A DNA stretch of 17,274 bases from Candidatus Pacearchaeota archaeon (GTDB lineage: Archaea; Nanobdellota; Nanobdellia; Pacearchaeales; GW2011-AR1), in the NCBI GenBank assembly GCA_002688335.1, contig NZCQ01000040.1, positions 1 through 17,274 of the forward strand. Direction: 5' to 3'. Of this stretch, positions 5,536 to 12,441 are shown piece after piece; position 1 is the first letter of the stretch; every line of letters starts with the position of its first letter. A program made the translations under genes and the position numbers. The notes under the pieces are model-generated. The model did not search any database. It saw only the letters and a list, made by a program, of their open reading frames with translations, and was not told where the DNA came from.

Positions 5536-6644
5536 TAATTAATACCTTCCTTGTCTTTATTAACTTTATCTTCTTCGTCTCTTTTGCTATCTTCTATAGC
5601 TTTATCATCATCCTCCGAAACCCCTTCTTCAATTTCTTGCTCAACTGAAATAGCAGTTCCATCTCCTCCTTCTGAAATTTCAGTATTAACAACATCCTGT
5701 ATACTCTCTTCACCAGCTCCCTTTCCATTGCTTTCATCATCTTTTCCATCTTCATGTCCAGCTATCTCATCGTGTTCTTCTTCAATAGCTTCTAACTTAT
5801 CATGTAATATCTCCTCAGATGACTTTGATTCATTGACAGTTCCGGAAGAAATCTCTTCAGAGTCATTCTTAGATAATTTTGAATCTTCAAGATTATCTTT
5901 AGAATCCTCAATAGTTTTTTCTTCAGTTTTCTCTTCTTTCTTCTCTTCAACTTTTTCCTTTCTTTCCTTCTTTTTCTTTTTAGTCTCTTTCTTAGGCCCA
6001 TCTTCTTCAGGTGAATCTTCACTATATGAAGAATTTATCTTCGCCCGCATCCCATCCTTAATTTCAATCTTATCATATATCTTAGCATCAGGTGCCATAA
6101 TTGCGACTTTTATTCCTATAATTCCTGTTTTTGTTAAACCGGTTGCTTGAGCTCTATCGATTTCCTTACTTGGCTCTCCAGCTTTTTTTAAATAACCCTC
6201 CGCAAATCTCCAGCTTTTTGCCCTATCACTAGGCAGTTTCCCCGTTAATCTTAACTCACAACCCAGAGCACCAGCATTCATTATCTCTTGCAATTTTCTA
6301 TAAGCAATTACCTTAAACTTAAGGTTACCCATTCTTTCTAGTGCAAGGGCAATGTCATCTGCAACTAACTGACTATCAAACAAAGGATTTTCAATTTCAC
6401 TAATCTCAATATGAGGATTCTCAAGTTTAAATCTTCTTTTAAGAACCCTTGTCAATTCTTGAATATTCTCTCCTTTCCTACCAATAACTAGTCCGGGCTT
6501 ACTCGTATGGATGATTATCTTCTCCCCCACAGGGGTATATTCAATATCCAACCTACTAATCTTGCCCTTACCTAAATTTCTTTTGATATATTCCTTAATA
6601 CCAAATTCTTCTTTCTTAAGTTTTATAAATTTTCTTTCTTCCAT
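5535..6644 (-). CDS. rps3: Ribosomal protein uS3 with long acidic C-terminal tail
   Basis: uS3 lies at the mRNA entrance of the small subunit. Residues 1-205 form the normal protein: an N-terminal KH domain with VIGRKG at 53-58, the C-terminal domain with ELRLTGKLPSDRAKSWRFAEG at 130-150, and GIIGIKVAIMAP at 174-185. Residues about 206-369 are a low-complexity Glu/Lys/Asp/Ser tail, making it 369 residues against about 210-240 in most archaea. The gene is not in its usual position between uL22 and uL29. The upstream 60-bp gap has a hairpin and a duplicated stop-start junction. A long plus-strand ORF opposite the tail (5551-6150) is a composition artefact. Confidence 0.95.
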   Translation of the reverse strand: MEERKFIKLKKEEFGIKEYIKRNLGKGKISRLDIEYTPVGEKIIIHTSKPGLVIGRKGENIQELTRVLKRRFKLENPHIEISEIENPLFDSQLVADDIALALERMGNLKFKVIAYRKLQEIMNAGALGCELRLTGKLPSDRAKSWRFAEGYLKKAGEPSKEIDRAQATGLTKTGIIGIKVAIMAPDAKIYDKIEIKDGMRAKINSSYSEDSPEEDGPKKETKKKKKERKEKVEEKKEEKTEEKTIEDSKDNLEDSKLSKNDSEEISSGTVNESKSSEEILHDKLEAIEEEHDEIAGHEDGKDDESNGKGAGEESIQDVVNTEISEGGDGTAISVEQEIEEGVSEDDDKAIEDSKRDEEDKVNKDKEGIN

Positions 6645-6710
6645 TTTTTATTCCCCATTGAAAAATGGGAGTTTGAAAATCTTAATTTTCATTTCTTCCA
6701 TTTTTTATTC
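6636..6710. repeat. 18-nt direct repeat of the stop-start junction before uS3
   Basis: The same 18 bases (plus strand TTCTTCCATTTTTTATTC) occur at 6636-6653 and 6693-6710. On the minus strand each copy reads stop (TAA), AAA, then ATGGAAGAA. The downstream copy starts uS3; the upstream copy follows the stop of unknown G. Between them lies a 17-codon ORF with a 6-bp hairpin (CCCATT-GAAA-AATGGG on the plus strand, 6654-6669). Confidence 0.6.
6671..6692 (-). repeat. Shared 22-23 nt element, copy 1
   Basis: On the minus strand this begins ATGAAAATTAAG and ends GATTTTCAAAC. It matches 11755-11777 with one substitution and one single-base indel. It lies in the gap between unknown G and uS3, inside the 17-codon ORF and next to a GAAA-loop hairpin. 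Confidence 0.5.
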
Positions 6711-7139
6711 TTGTTCATCTCTTTCAAATACAAATTTATATCCAGGAAATTCGAAACCGAAATTCCCGACTTTAAGGTATTGCCCTCTAAATACTTGAGA
6801 TTCATAAACTCCATGAACTTCTACTTGTGTCTCCCCCCTAATAGATTGATCCACGTAAGCTGCCGCAACACCGAGATTTTCATTTTCGTCATCAGGAAGA
6901 AATTCTACACCCAATAATTTATCCACCCCTTTAGCATCAGAGCCTGCATTCTGAGTCCTATGCGAATAAGGATTAGCTCTGAACTTGCAAGGTAAGATCC
7001 CATCAATAATCAATGCCAATATAGGAGCATTTCCGTAAGAGTCTCTATCAGCATACATTCCAGTAGGGACTCCAGTTACAATTCCTTCATATCTTTCAAG
7101 GTCAATAACATCTCCGGCTGTTAACTTTTTAGTATCCAT
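6705..7139 (-). CDS. Unknown protein G, 144 residues, between uS5 and uS3
   Basis: Not recognised. The start is set at ATG 7139 (MDTKKLTAGDVIDLERYEGI), two bases past the uS5 stop; a longer reading from 7175 would overlap uS5 by 34 bases. The protein is acidic and looks mainly beta-stranded, with turns rich in Gly, Asn and Asp. The C-terminal half (ETQVEVHGVYESQVFRGQYL, then VGNFGFEFPGYKFVFERD) has the alternating strand pattern of a small barrel such as an OB fold. That is a structural impression, not a family match. It has one Cys and no membrane helix. It lies at the upstream boundary of the relocated uS3 block. Confidence 0.65.
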   Translation of the reverse strand: MDTKKLTAGDVIDLERYEGIVTGVPTGMYADRDSYGNAPILALIIDGILPCKFRANPYSHRTQNAGSDAKGVDKLLGVEFLPDDENENLGVAAAYVDQSIRGETQVEVHGVYESQVFRGQYLKVGNFGFEFPGYKFVFERDEQE

Positions 7140-7141
7140 TT

Positions 7142-7870
7142 TTATCCTCTTGTCTTCTCTAAAGCTTTCATACAAGCCTTAGCCAAATTTATTGTAGTTC
7201 GAATTTTTCCATTTGTTACACTATAAACATCTTTTATTCCCGCAGCTCTCAATATCTTCTTACATTCATCTCCAATAACAAGTCCGGTTCCTTGGGGAGC
7301 AGGCATTAATTTAACCTTGCAACTTCCAACTTTGCCTTCAACAATGAAAGGAACAGTATGCGGCTCTCCGCAAGTACAGTCAAAACTTGCACAATCTCTA
7401 TTGATTTCCATAACATTAAGTTTAGCCTTTCTTACTGCCTTAGCTCTAGCAGGCAGTGTTTCTTTTGCTCTTCCATAACCTAGCCCCACAAAACCATCAC
7501 CATTTCCAACAACGGCCATGCAAGAAAAAGTAGGTACATTCCCTTCCTTAGTTTTTCTTTGAGTTTGCCTCCAGGCCCTTCTTTTTCCACCACCAAATTT
7601 ACCCTTAGCCTGACCAATATTCAAAACATCCGACTGAACCTTCATCAAACTATCTACAATTTGGGGCTCAAGTATTTTATAATTCAAAGCTTCTTTAATG
7701 TCCTTTATTTTACTAGTTTTCACTAGCTTACCTAACTGAGTTCTAGGCTTCCACTCTTCAAGTTCCTGAGCTTGTTGTTGTTTCATTCTTTCTTCTCTAG
7801 ATCTTTGCAATTCTTCCTTGCTCATCTTCTTCCTTGGTTCTCTTCTATTATTTCTTCTATCTTCTGCCAT
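7142..7870 (-). CDS. rps5: Ribosomal protein uS5
   Basis: uS5 lines the mRNA entry channel and affects decoding accuracy. This 242-residue protein has a charged N-terminal extension (1-40, Arg/Glu/Gln-rich). The double-stranded-RNA-binding-like domain contains AVVGNGDGFVGLGYGRAKET, and the S5 C-terminal domain contains KLMPAPQGTGLVIGDECKKI and LRAAGIKDVYS. The Cys-rich RDCASFDCTCGEPHTVPF is the region where archaeal S5 proteins carry their insertion. Its ATG follows the uL18 stop directly (TAAATG). The usual downstream gene, uL30, has been displaced to 4994. Confidence 0.95.
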   Translation of the reverse strand: MAEDRRNNRREPRKKMSKEELQRSREERMKQQQAQELEEWKPRTQLGKLVKTSKIKDIKEALNYKILEPQIVDSLMKVQSDVLNIGQAKGKFGGGKRRAWRQTQRKTKEGNVPTFSCMAVVGNGDGFVGLGYGRAKETLPARAKAVRKAKLNVMEINRDCASFDCTCGEPHTVPFIVEGKVGSCKVKLMPAPQGTGLVIGDECKKILRAAGIKDVYSVTNGKIRTTINLAKACMKALEKTRG

Positions 7871-8350
7871 TTACTTCATTATTCCTCCCTTTACATCATT
7901 AAAAAAACTTTCTTTTTCAATTCTTTCCGTTTCTGGGATCATCTTCTCATCAAACTTAATGTCAATTCCAGAATCAGATAACCCTTTAACAGCCGCATAA
8001 ACTCTTGAACCTTTAGTACTTGGTATCAAACCACTATCCAAAATTACTCTAGATTCCATTTTTTTCATTTTTTTACCCAATAATAATCCTCCAAGATAAG
8101 CAGCCCCTAATGATTTCAAACTTCCTACCTTTTCCTTTGGCCATTCATATTTTAATAAATCTTTAGTACTAACTCCATAAACAACTTTATCAACAGCATT
8201 TTCACTTTCCACAATCTGCATACTTAGATATCTGCTACTCTTCCTAACAATAAACCTCAATGATCTTCCTTTTAACAATATTAATCTCCTAGTATAATTA
8301 GTTCTACCCTCTCTTCTCCTCTTCTTATCTAATTTATTTTGTTTTTTCAT
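7871..8350 (-). CDS. rpl18: Ribosomal protein uL18
   Basis: uL18 binds 5S rRNA with uL5. The 159 residues fit the shorter archaeal form. RRRREGRTNYTRRLILLKG is the 5S-binding basic N-terminus, followed by SLRFIVRKSSRYLSMQIV, a central AAYLGGLLLGKKM helix, and a C-terminal GSRVYAAVKGLSDSGIDI. The eL19-uL18-uS5 order is conserved. Its start overlaps the eL19 stop (ATGA). Confidence 0.92.
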   Translation of the reverse strand: MKKQNKLDKKRRREGRTNYTRRLILLKGRSLRFIVRKSSRYLSMQIVESENAVDKVVYGVSTKDLLKYEWPKEKVGSLKSLGAAYLGGLLLGKKMKKMESRVILDSGLIPSTKGSRVYAAVKGLSDSGIDIKFDEKMIPETERIEKESFFNDVKGGIMK

Positions 8351-8874
8351 TTCTTATTCTCCTTCGATTTATCATCAGCATTTTTATCTTTTTTTCCTTT
8401 CCTCTCATTTTTAACCTTACTTGCCTTCTTCATATCCTTCCCTGAACCTTTAATCTTAACATTAACCTCAACTCCAATTCCTTTCAGATATTCAATCAAA
8501 CTAGCTTTACTTTTAAAATCTCTCATTCTTATTTTTTTCCTTAATGTCCAATATAACTCTTTTTCAATAGCTCCTTTATCTCTAAGATCCATTATACAAG
8601 CTCTCAATTTTCTTGTTATCTTAACATACACTTGCTTTCTATTATTGACCTTTTTCTTAATCTTACCTGGCCCTCTTCTTCTTTTTCTTCTTTCAACCTT
8701 CTTCCTTCCTTTAAGGGGCCTTAGACTTATTACCCCTTCATCTCTCAATGACTTAATGTCTTGTTTAGTTATAGCCTCTTTAATTTCACTAAGATTCTCA
8801 CTATTAAAATTAATTCTTCTTTTTCCAACCTTCAAAGTTTTTGCAGCCAAAGCCTTTTTCTTACTTAAGTTCAT
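8347..8874 (-). CDS. rpl19e: Ribosomal protein eL19
   Basis: An archaeal/eukaryotic large-subunit protein that makes an intersubunit bridge. Its 175 residues start MNLSKKKALAAKTLKVGKRR and include DIKSLRDEGVISLRPLKGRK and RKRRRGPGKIKKKV, all typical. The family's usual length is about 150; residues about 152-175 are an added Lys/Asp/Glu tail. Its start overlaps the stop of unknown F (ATGA), and a GAGGAAT precedes it. Confidence 0.94.
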   Translation of the reverse strand: MNLSKKKALAAKTLKVGKRRINFNSENLSEIKEAITKQDIKSLRDEGVISLRPLKGRKKVERRKRRRGPGKIKKKVNNRKQVYVKITRKLRACIMDLRDKGAIEKELYWTLRKKIRMRDFKSKASLIEYLKGIGVEVNVKIKGSGKDMKKASKVKNERKGKKDKNADDKSKENKK

Positions 8875-9065
8875 TCTTTATTCCTCAGTTTATATTTATT
8901 CATCAATCTTAAAGCATTTTCCTCACAATTAAGGGCATCTATTGATCTACCAAACATTTTCTTATCAGCATCATTTCCAAACCTCATCTCCGCAGACCAT
9001 CTTGGATTAGAATAAATGCCAAGTCGGCCTTCATCTTTACTTAAATATTCTCTAAATCTATTCAT
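8871..9065 (-). CDS. Unknown protein F, 64 residues, between eL32 and eL19
   Basis: Not recognised, and the shortest of the inserted ORFs. It reads MNRFREYLSKDEGRLGIYSN, then a Trp-containing central part (NPRWSAEMRFGNDADKKMFG) and a C-terminal helix (LNCEENALRLMNKYKLRNKE). Support comes from ATGA overlaps at both ends (with the eL32 stop and the eL19 start) and an AAGGAGGAG Shine-Dalgarno sequence just before its ATG. eL32 and eL19 are normally adjacent. The charge is near neutral with many Arg, unlike its neighbours. Confidence 0.55.
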   Translation of the reverse strand: MNRFREYLSKDEGRLGIYSNPRWSAEMRFGNDADKKMFGRSIDALNCEENALRLMNKYKLRNKE

Positions 9066-9682
9066 TTTTTCTCCTCCTTAACTCCCGGTTTACTTACAGT
9101 CTCTTTATCTTGATCCTTATTTTCATCATCTTTCTTATCCTTATCTTCAATCTTGTCCTCTAATTTCTCACCAGATTTTTCTTTATCTTCACCCTTTTTC
9201 TTATCTTCTTTTTCCTTCTTAGCATCCTCCTTCGCCTTATCCTCAGCTTTCTTATCTTTCTTCTTCTTTTTATCTAATCTTGATTTCTTAGTTTCTTTCA
9301 TTTTCTCTCTTTCTTCCTTAACTTCTTTAATAAATTTCTCAACATCTAGATTATCTAATTTAATTTTCTTTTCCTTAACATGTTCAGCAATTTCTAACCT
9401 TTTCTTCTTCCCAATTCTTCCAATAATTCCAATCATCCCTTCTCCAATTTTCTTCAAATCCTCAATATTGTAAACCAAAACCGGTTTCAATCCTCTAACT
9501 AATCCTCTCTTTGCTTTTTCTTTTTTAAATCCAATCTTAACCTTTGTAATCCTACCTCTCTTACTCAATCTAACCTTGTTATCTCTACCCTTAGCCTTTC
9601 TATAAATCTGTTTCTTTTTCCTTCTCAGCCCTAGCTTCGAATATCTATGCACTCCAGATCTTACAAATTCTTTTCTTGCCAT
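9062..9682 (-). CDS. rpl32e: Ribosomal protein eL32 with long charged C-terminal tail
   Basis: A large-subunit protein found in archaea and eukaryotes. Residues 1-110 carry the family core: KEFVRSGVHRYSKLGLRRKK, then KAKGRDNKVRLSKRGRITKV and GLKPVLVYNIEDL. From about residue 112 to 206 it becomes a Lys/Glu/Asp-only tail, which makes up nearly half of the protein. The tail keeps the same frame and codon style as the core, so this is not a frameshift. It starts one codon boundary after uL6 (stop 9683). Confidence 0.93.
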   Translation of the reverse strand: MARKEFVRSGVHRYSKLGLRRKKKQIYRKAKGRDNKVRLSKRGRITKVKIGFKKEKAKRGLVRGLKPVLVYNIEDLKKIGEGMIGIIGRIGKKKRLEIAEHVKEKKIKLDNLDVEKFIKEVKEEREKMKETKKSRLDKKKKKDKKAEDKAKEDAKKEKEDKKKGEDKEKSGEKLEDKIEDKDKKDDENKDQDKETVSKPGVKEEKK

Positions 9683-10303
9683 TTAATTATAAACCCTCCC
9701 TGGTTTCTCTGAAATAAAAATTCCATCTTGATAAACTCTTCTATCCTTGTTTCTAACTCTAGTTCCCTTCTCAATATTTGTTGCAACTTGTCCAGCCTTT
9801 TCAATATCCCAACCATTTATCTCAATAGCATCCTCGCTAATCTTAATATCAACTCCCTCAACAAGTTTTATTCTTCTATCTTTCTTCTCCCCTAAAAAAT
9901 TCTTAACAACCAACTCATTCTTATTTTTATCATGACTAGCAGTCATCGGAAAATGAACATTTGCAATCTTCAACTTATATGTAAAGCCTTCCTCAAGCCC
10001 CTTAATCATATTCTTTATATGCGCCTTATTAGTTCCAAATAACTTCCTCTCAATCTTTCTATCTCTTTCAGTACTAATAATAATCCTACCACCATCAATC
10101 TTCAATACTATAAACGGATGAATCATTCTCTCAACAACTCTATCATCTTTTTTCATAACCAGCTTATGATCTTCACACTCAACATTAATCCCTTCTGGAA
10201 TTTCAATCTCCTCATAAGTCTTAGTTTCTTTTTTCTTATTCTCGCCAGTATTGTCCTTTCCTTCAGCACTACTTACATTGTTTTTTTCAATTTCACTTTC
10301 CAT
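9683..10303 (-). CDS. rpl6: Ribosomal protein uL6
   Basis: uL6 sits near the GTPase-associated centre. The 206 residues contain a charged N-terminal extension (about 1-30), then two L6 domains. Domain one contains EIPEGINVECEDHKLVMKK and KAHIKNMIKGLEEGFTYKLK. Domain two contains VANVHFPMT-like NVHFPMTASHD and GWDIEKAGQVATNIEKGTRV, with the typical C-terminal VYQDGIFISEKPG. It is separated from the unknown E stop by one base. Confidence 0.94.
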   Translation of the reverse strand: MESEIEKNNVSSAEGKDNTGENKKKETKTYEEIEIPEGINVECEDHKLVMKKDDRVVERMIHPFIVLKIDGGRIIISTERDRKIERKLFGTNKAHIKNMIKGLEEGFTYKLKIANVHFPMTASHDKNKNELVVKNFLGEKKDRRIKLVEGVDIKISEDAIEINGWDIEKAGQVATNIEKGTRVRNKDRRVYQDGIFISEKPGRVYN

Positions 10304-10304
10304 A

Positions 10305-10742
10305 TTACAAACGCCTCCAGTTTATGTAAGCTTCATCATTTTTCCAACCCTTATCATCCAAATCAATTAGTTCAATCATCTTAGCTCTTATTTTGTCATA
10401 TTCATGAGACCCCCTTGAATAGATCCCCCTCCCAGCTTCTAAACCTTCGTCAAAATGAAAATCCATCCCCTCTAATTGATTAAAGGTTATATTTTTACCC
10501 GCAACTATCATTGTTACAAGTGTATTTATATCATGTGCGGATTTCCCGGGAGTCCCTATAGAATTAAGTATGCATGAAATATTCTCAGAATAATCTACGA
10601 ATTCAAATCCATTATTTACCATCCCATTAAAATATATGACATGCAGATAAGGATCTTCATTAAATGGGCTATCCACCACTACTACCTCTCCTTCCAATTC
10701 TTTTAATTCTTCTAAACTTTGCGGGTTTCTCCATTCAACCAT
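10305..10742 (-). CDS. Unknown protein E, 145 residues, between uS8 and uL6
   Basis: Not recognised. The start is ATG 10742 (MVEWRNPQSLEELKELEGEV), one base after the uS8 TAG stop; a longer frame from 10799 would read back through uS8. It is very acidic: about 26 Asp/Glu against 13 Lys/Arg. An alpha/beta pattern is likely: a strand EVVVVDSPF, a strand YLHVIYFNG, a helix-rich middle (SAHDINTLVTMIVAGKNI), and a helical C-terminus (HEYDKIRAKMIELIDLDDKG) ending WRRL. uS8 and uL6 are neighbours in nearly all archaea and bacteria, so the insertion is conspicuous. One-base junctions on both sides indicate a settled operon member. Confidence 0.65.
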   Translation of the reverse strand: MVEWRNPQSLEELKELEGEVVVVDSPFNEDPYLHVIYFNGMVNNGFEFVDYSENISCILNSIGTPGKSAHDINTLVTMIVAGKNITFNQLEGMDFHFDEGLEAGRGIYSRGSHEYDKIRAKMIELIDLDDKGWKNDEAYINWRRL

Positions 10743-10743
10743 T

Positions 10744-11115
10744 CTAATACATATACGCCAATAGGCATCCCCCAATATTCTTCTCTTCAGCTTCCTCATG
10801 CTTCATAATTCCCTTGTTTGTACTTACTATCACAAATCCAAAGTTCTTACTAGGCAAAAATCTTCTAACATAGAAATTAATCTTTTTAACAGGAACAGTA
10901 TATCTTGGTTTAATAGCCTTCATCTCATTAACATCTTCAATCTTAACCTTCAAACTATTTCCATCAACTTCATAACTCAAATATCCAGCCTCCTTAGCCA
11001 AGTCTAAAACCTCTCTCAATAGCTTTGAATGCTTCCTCAAAACAACTTCATTCTTTCTAGCTTTCTTAGCATTCATTATCTGATTCAATCCGTCTGCAAC
11101 TATATCCTGACTCAT
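10744..11115 (-). CDS. rps8: Ribosomal protein uS8
   Basis: uS8 binds helix 21 of 16S rRNA and is essential for small-subunit assembly. The 123 residues start MSQDIVADGLNQIMNAKKA and include VLDLAKEAGYLSYEV, KPRYTVPVKKINFYVRRFLP and GFVIVSTNKGIMKHEEAE. They end GGCLLAYMY, close to the family's GG-x-LLAYVY/W ending. A strong GGAGGT (minus strand, 11124-11129) precedes the ATG by 8 bases, the clearest Shine-Dalgarno sequence in the window. The start overlaps the stop of unknown D. Confidence 0.95.
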   Translation of the reverse strand: MSQDIVADGLNQIMNAKKARKNEVVLRKHSKLLREVLDLAKEAGYLSYEVDGNSLKVKIEDVNEMKAIKPRYTVPVKKINFYVRRFLPSKNFGFVIVSTNKGIMKHEEAEEKNIGGCLLAYMY

Positions 11116-11486
11116 TCTTCTTGACCTCCGAAAGCATTTTCATAAGAATTGTATATGTCTTGTAAACAACTATTTTGATCTGCAAACTCTCGCAGTCTTG
11201 GAAGATAACTTTTTAGAGCAACCCTTACTTCAGGTCTCCTTTTGCTCATCTCTTCTAGTTTTTCCAAAAGCTCATTATAATCATTCATGGTCCCGCCGAT
11301 AGTTTTATCTCCACTCAGTCTGCTATTAAGCATTTCTAGAACCAAGTCCGCACCTGACAATTTTACAAGCAAGTCCAAATCTTCTGCAGATCCATCTCTA
11401 AAATCTCTAGCCCTCAATCCCAGTGATTTTATAGGTTCAACTAATAAAGGTATCCTTTCTCTTAAAGTGATATTAAACAATCCCAT
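11112..11486 (-). CDS. Unknown protein D, 124 residues, between uS14 and uS8
   Basis: Not recognised. It is predicted to be nearly all helical: NITLRERIPLLVEPIKSLGL, EDLDLLVKLSGADLVLEML, NDYNELLEKLEEMSKRR and LKSYLPRLREFADQ. It has Arg and Glu in abundance and no membrane segment. The ATG at 11486 is joined to the uS14 stop by one base (TAAGATG), and its own stop overlaps the uS8 ATG. The end of the gene supplies the uS8 Shine-Dalgarno sequence. uS14 and uS8 are ordinarily adjacent. Confidence 0.65.
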   Translation of the reverse strand: MGLFNITLRERIPLLVEPIKSLGLRARDFRDGSAEDLDLLVKLSGADLVLEMLNSRLSGDKTIGGTMNDYNELLEKLEEMSKRRPEVRVALKSYLPRLREFADQNSCLQDIYNSYENAFGGQEE

Positions 11487-11487
11487 C

Positions 11488-11718
11488 TTAACTATACTTC
11501 TTAAAACCTAAGTCCTCCGCAATTTCTCTAAAACAATGCCTACATAAATTCAAACCATAACTATTTATCATGGCTCCAAATCTACCACATCTCTCACACT
11601 TCTTCCTAGCAATTCCAGTTGTCCTTTCCTTCGGCTTATTGTGCTTTATAACTTTATCTCTAATGGCAGGCTTATTTCTAAACTGCTTCAACATTTTCCT
11701 CCAATCACTTGCTGTCAT
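11488..11718 (-). CDS. rps14: Ribosomal protein uS14, zinc-binding form, extended N-terminus
   Basis: A small-subunit head protein. The zinc site is intact: C41, C44 (CERCGRFG) and C59, C62 (LNLCRHCFREIAEDLGFKK). The usual archaeal protein is about 50-56 residues; here 76, with about 20 extra N-terminal residues (MTASDWRKMLKQFRNKPAI). The ATG at 11718 is preferred to the TTG at 11724, because the micro-ORF stop TGA lies just upstream. A 62-bp gap before it, unusual in this operon, holds a hairpin and a repeated element. Confidence 0.92.
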   Translation of the reverse strand: MTASDWRKMLKQFRNKPAIRDKVIKHNKPKERTTGIARKKCERCGRFGAMINSYGLNLCRHCFREIAEDLGFKKYS

Positions 11719-11743
11719 ATTCAAATTTTCTCCCTAACTCTTG

Positions 11744-11767
11744 AAGATTTGAATGTTTGAAAATCTT
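11744..11767. repeat. Hairpin in the uL5-uS14 gap
   Basis: AAGATTT (11744-11750) and AAATCTT (11761-11767) form a perfect 7-bp stem with a 10-nt loop. It lies between the uL5 stop and the uS14 start, one of the few real gaps in the ribosomal run. It could be a protein-binding leader or a processing site; neither can be told from sequence. Confidence 0.45.
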
Positions 11768-11777
11768 TAATCTTCAT
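11755..11777 (-). repeat. Shared 22-23 nt element, copy 2
   Basis: On the minus strand this begins ATGAAGATTAAAG and ends GATTTTCAAAC. It is nearly identical to 6671-6692. It opens an 18-codon ORF (MKIKDFQTFKSSRVREKI, 11721-11777) whose TGA is two bases from the uS14 ATG. Confidence 0.5.
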
Positions 11778-11780
11778 TGT

Positions 11781-12440
11781 TCATTCAACCTCCAAATTAA
11801 ATTTACTTTTCAAATATTCAATAATCTCTTCTTTTGTAACGTGCTGCTTTCCTGGAACCCTTCCTCGTTTAATCTTTCTTAATCCAACACTCTTTCCTTT
11901 CCTTTTGAAAACAAGCATAATTTCAAAACCTAAGATTCCTATATCTCTCTTATATTCAAGGCCTGGGACTTCAATATATTCTGGAATTCCAAAACAGAAC
12001 TGATTTATAGACGCCTGTTTACCTTTAACATTGTTATCCATAGAAGAAAAAAATCTTTTCAGTAATTCATCGATTTTACTTTTATCTCTAATAGTGATCT
12101 TACATCCACTCTGCTTTCCAGGACTTATACCAAAGGCAGGAATTCTCTTAGTAGATCTAACAGTATAAATTTTATCACTTCCACTAATCATTTCAAGCAA
12201 TTTCCTAGATTTCTCTAACTTATCCTCAGTTCCACCACAATGCAATACCATCTTCTCAATTTCAACTTCCCTCATCTTGTTCTGATCACTTTTATTATCA
12301 ATTTTCTTGGTATCTCCTAAATCTTTAGACTCTTCACTAACAGCACCATCATTAAAGCTCTCCCCACTCTCGTTATCAGCGTATGAGCTTTCAGCATTTG
12401 CATCTTCATTAACTTTGACGTTTTCCATTTCTTGTTCCAT
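11781..12440 (-). CDS. rpl5: Ribosomal protein uL5 with acidic N-terminal extension
   Basis: uL5 binds 5S rRNA and contacts P-site tRNA. The core begins near residue 57 (MREVEIEKMVLHCGG) and includes STKRIPAFGISPGKQSGCKI, QFCFGIPEYIEVPGLEYKRD and GILGFEIMLVFKRKG. All are archaeal uL5 motifs. Residues 1-56 are an Asp/Glu/Ser/Asn extension not seen in the ordinary protein of about 170-180 residues. An alternative start at Met5 would not remove it. Junction with eS4 is TAAGATG, preceded by GGAG. Confidence 0.94.
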   Translation of the reverse strand: MEQEMENVKVNEDANAESSYADNESGESFNDGAVSEESKDLGDTKKIDNKSDQNKMREVEIEKMVLHCGGTEDKLEKSRKLLEMISGSDKIYTVRSTKRIPAFGISPGKQSGCKITIRDKSKIDELLKRFFSSMDNNVKGKQASINQFCFGIPEYIEVPGLEYKRDIGILGFEIMLVFKRKGKSVGLRKIKRGRVPGKQHVTKEEIIEYLKSKFNLEVE

Positions 12441-12441
12441 C

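Noticed and set aside
5551..6150. Plus-strand 199-codon ORF, Ser/Leu-rich
   Set aside because: It is antisense to the low-complexity uS3 tail. GAA/GAT/AAG codons read backwards give Ser, Phe, Leu and Ile codons without stops, so the open frame is a composition artefact.
6654..6669. GAAA-loop hairpin considered as a transcription terminator before uS3
   Set aside because: The stem is only 6 bp, and terminating here would cut off uS3, uL29, aIF1 and everything after them without a convincing promoter downstream.
8339..8932. Plus-strand 197-codon hydrophobic ORF
   Set aside because: It lies fully opposite eL19 and the end of unknown F. The Leu/Phe/Ser-rich product is the reverse reading of a Lys/Arg-rich gene, and the minus-strand gene is a clear ribosomal protein.
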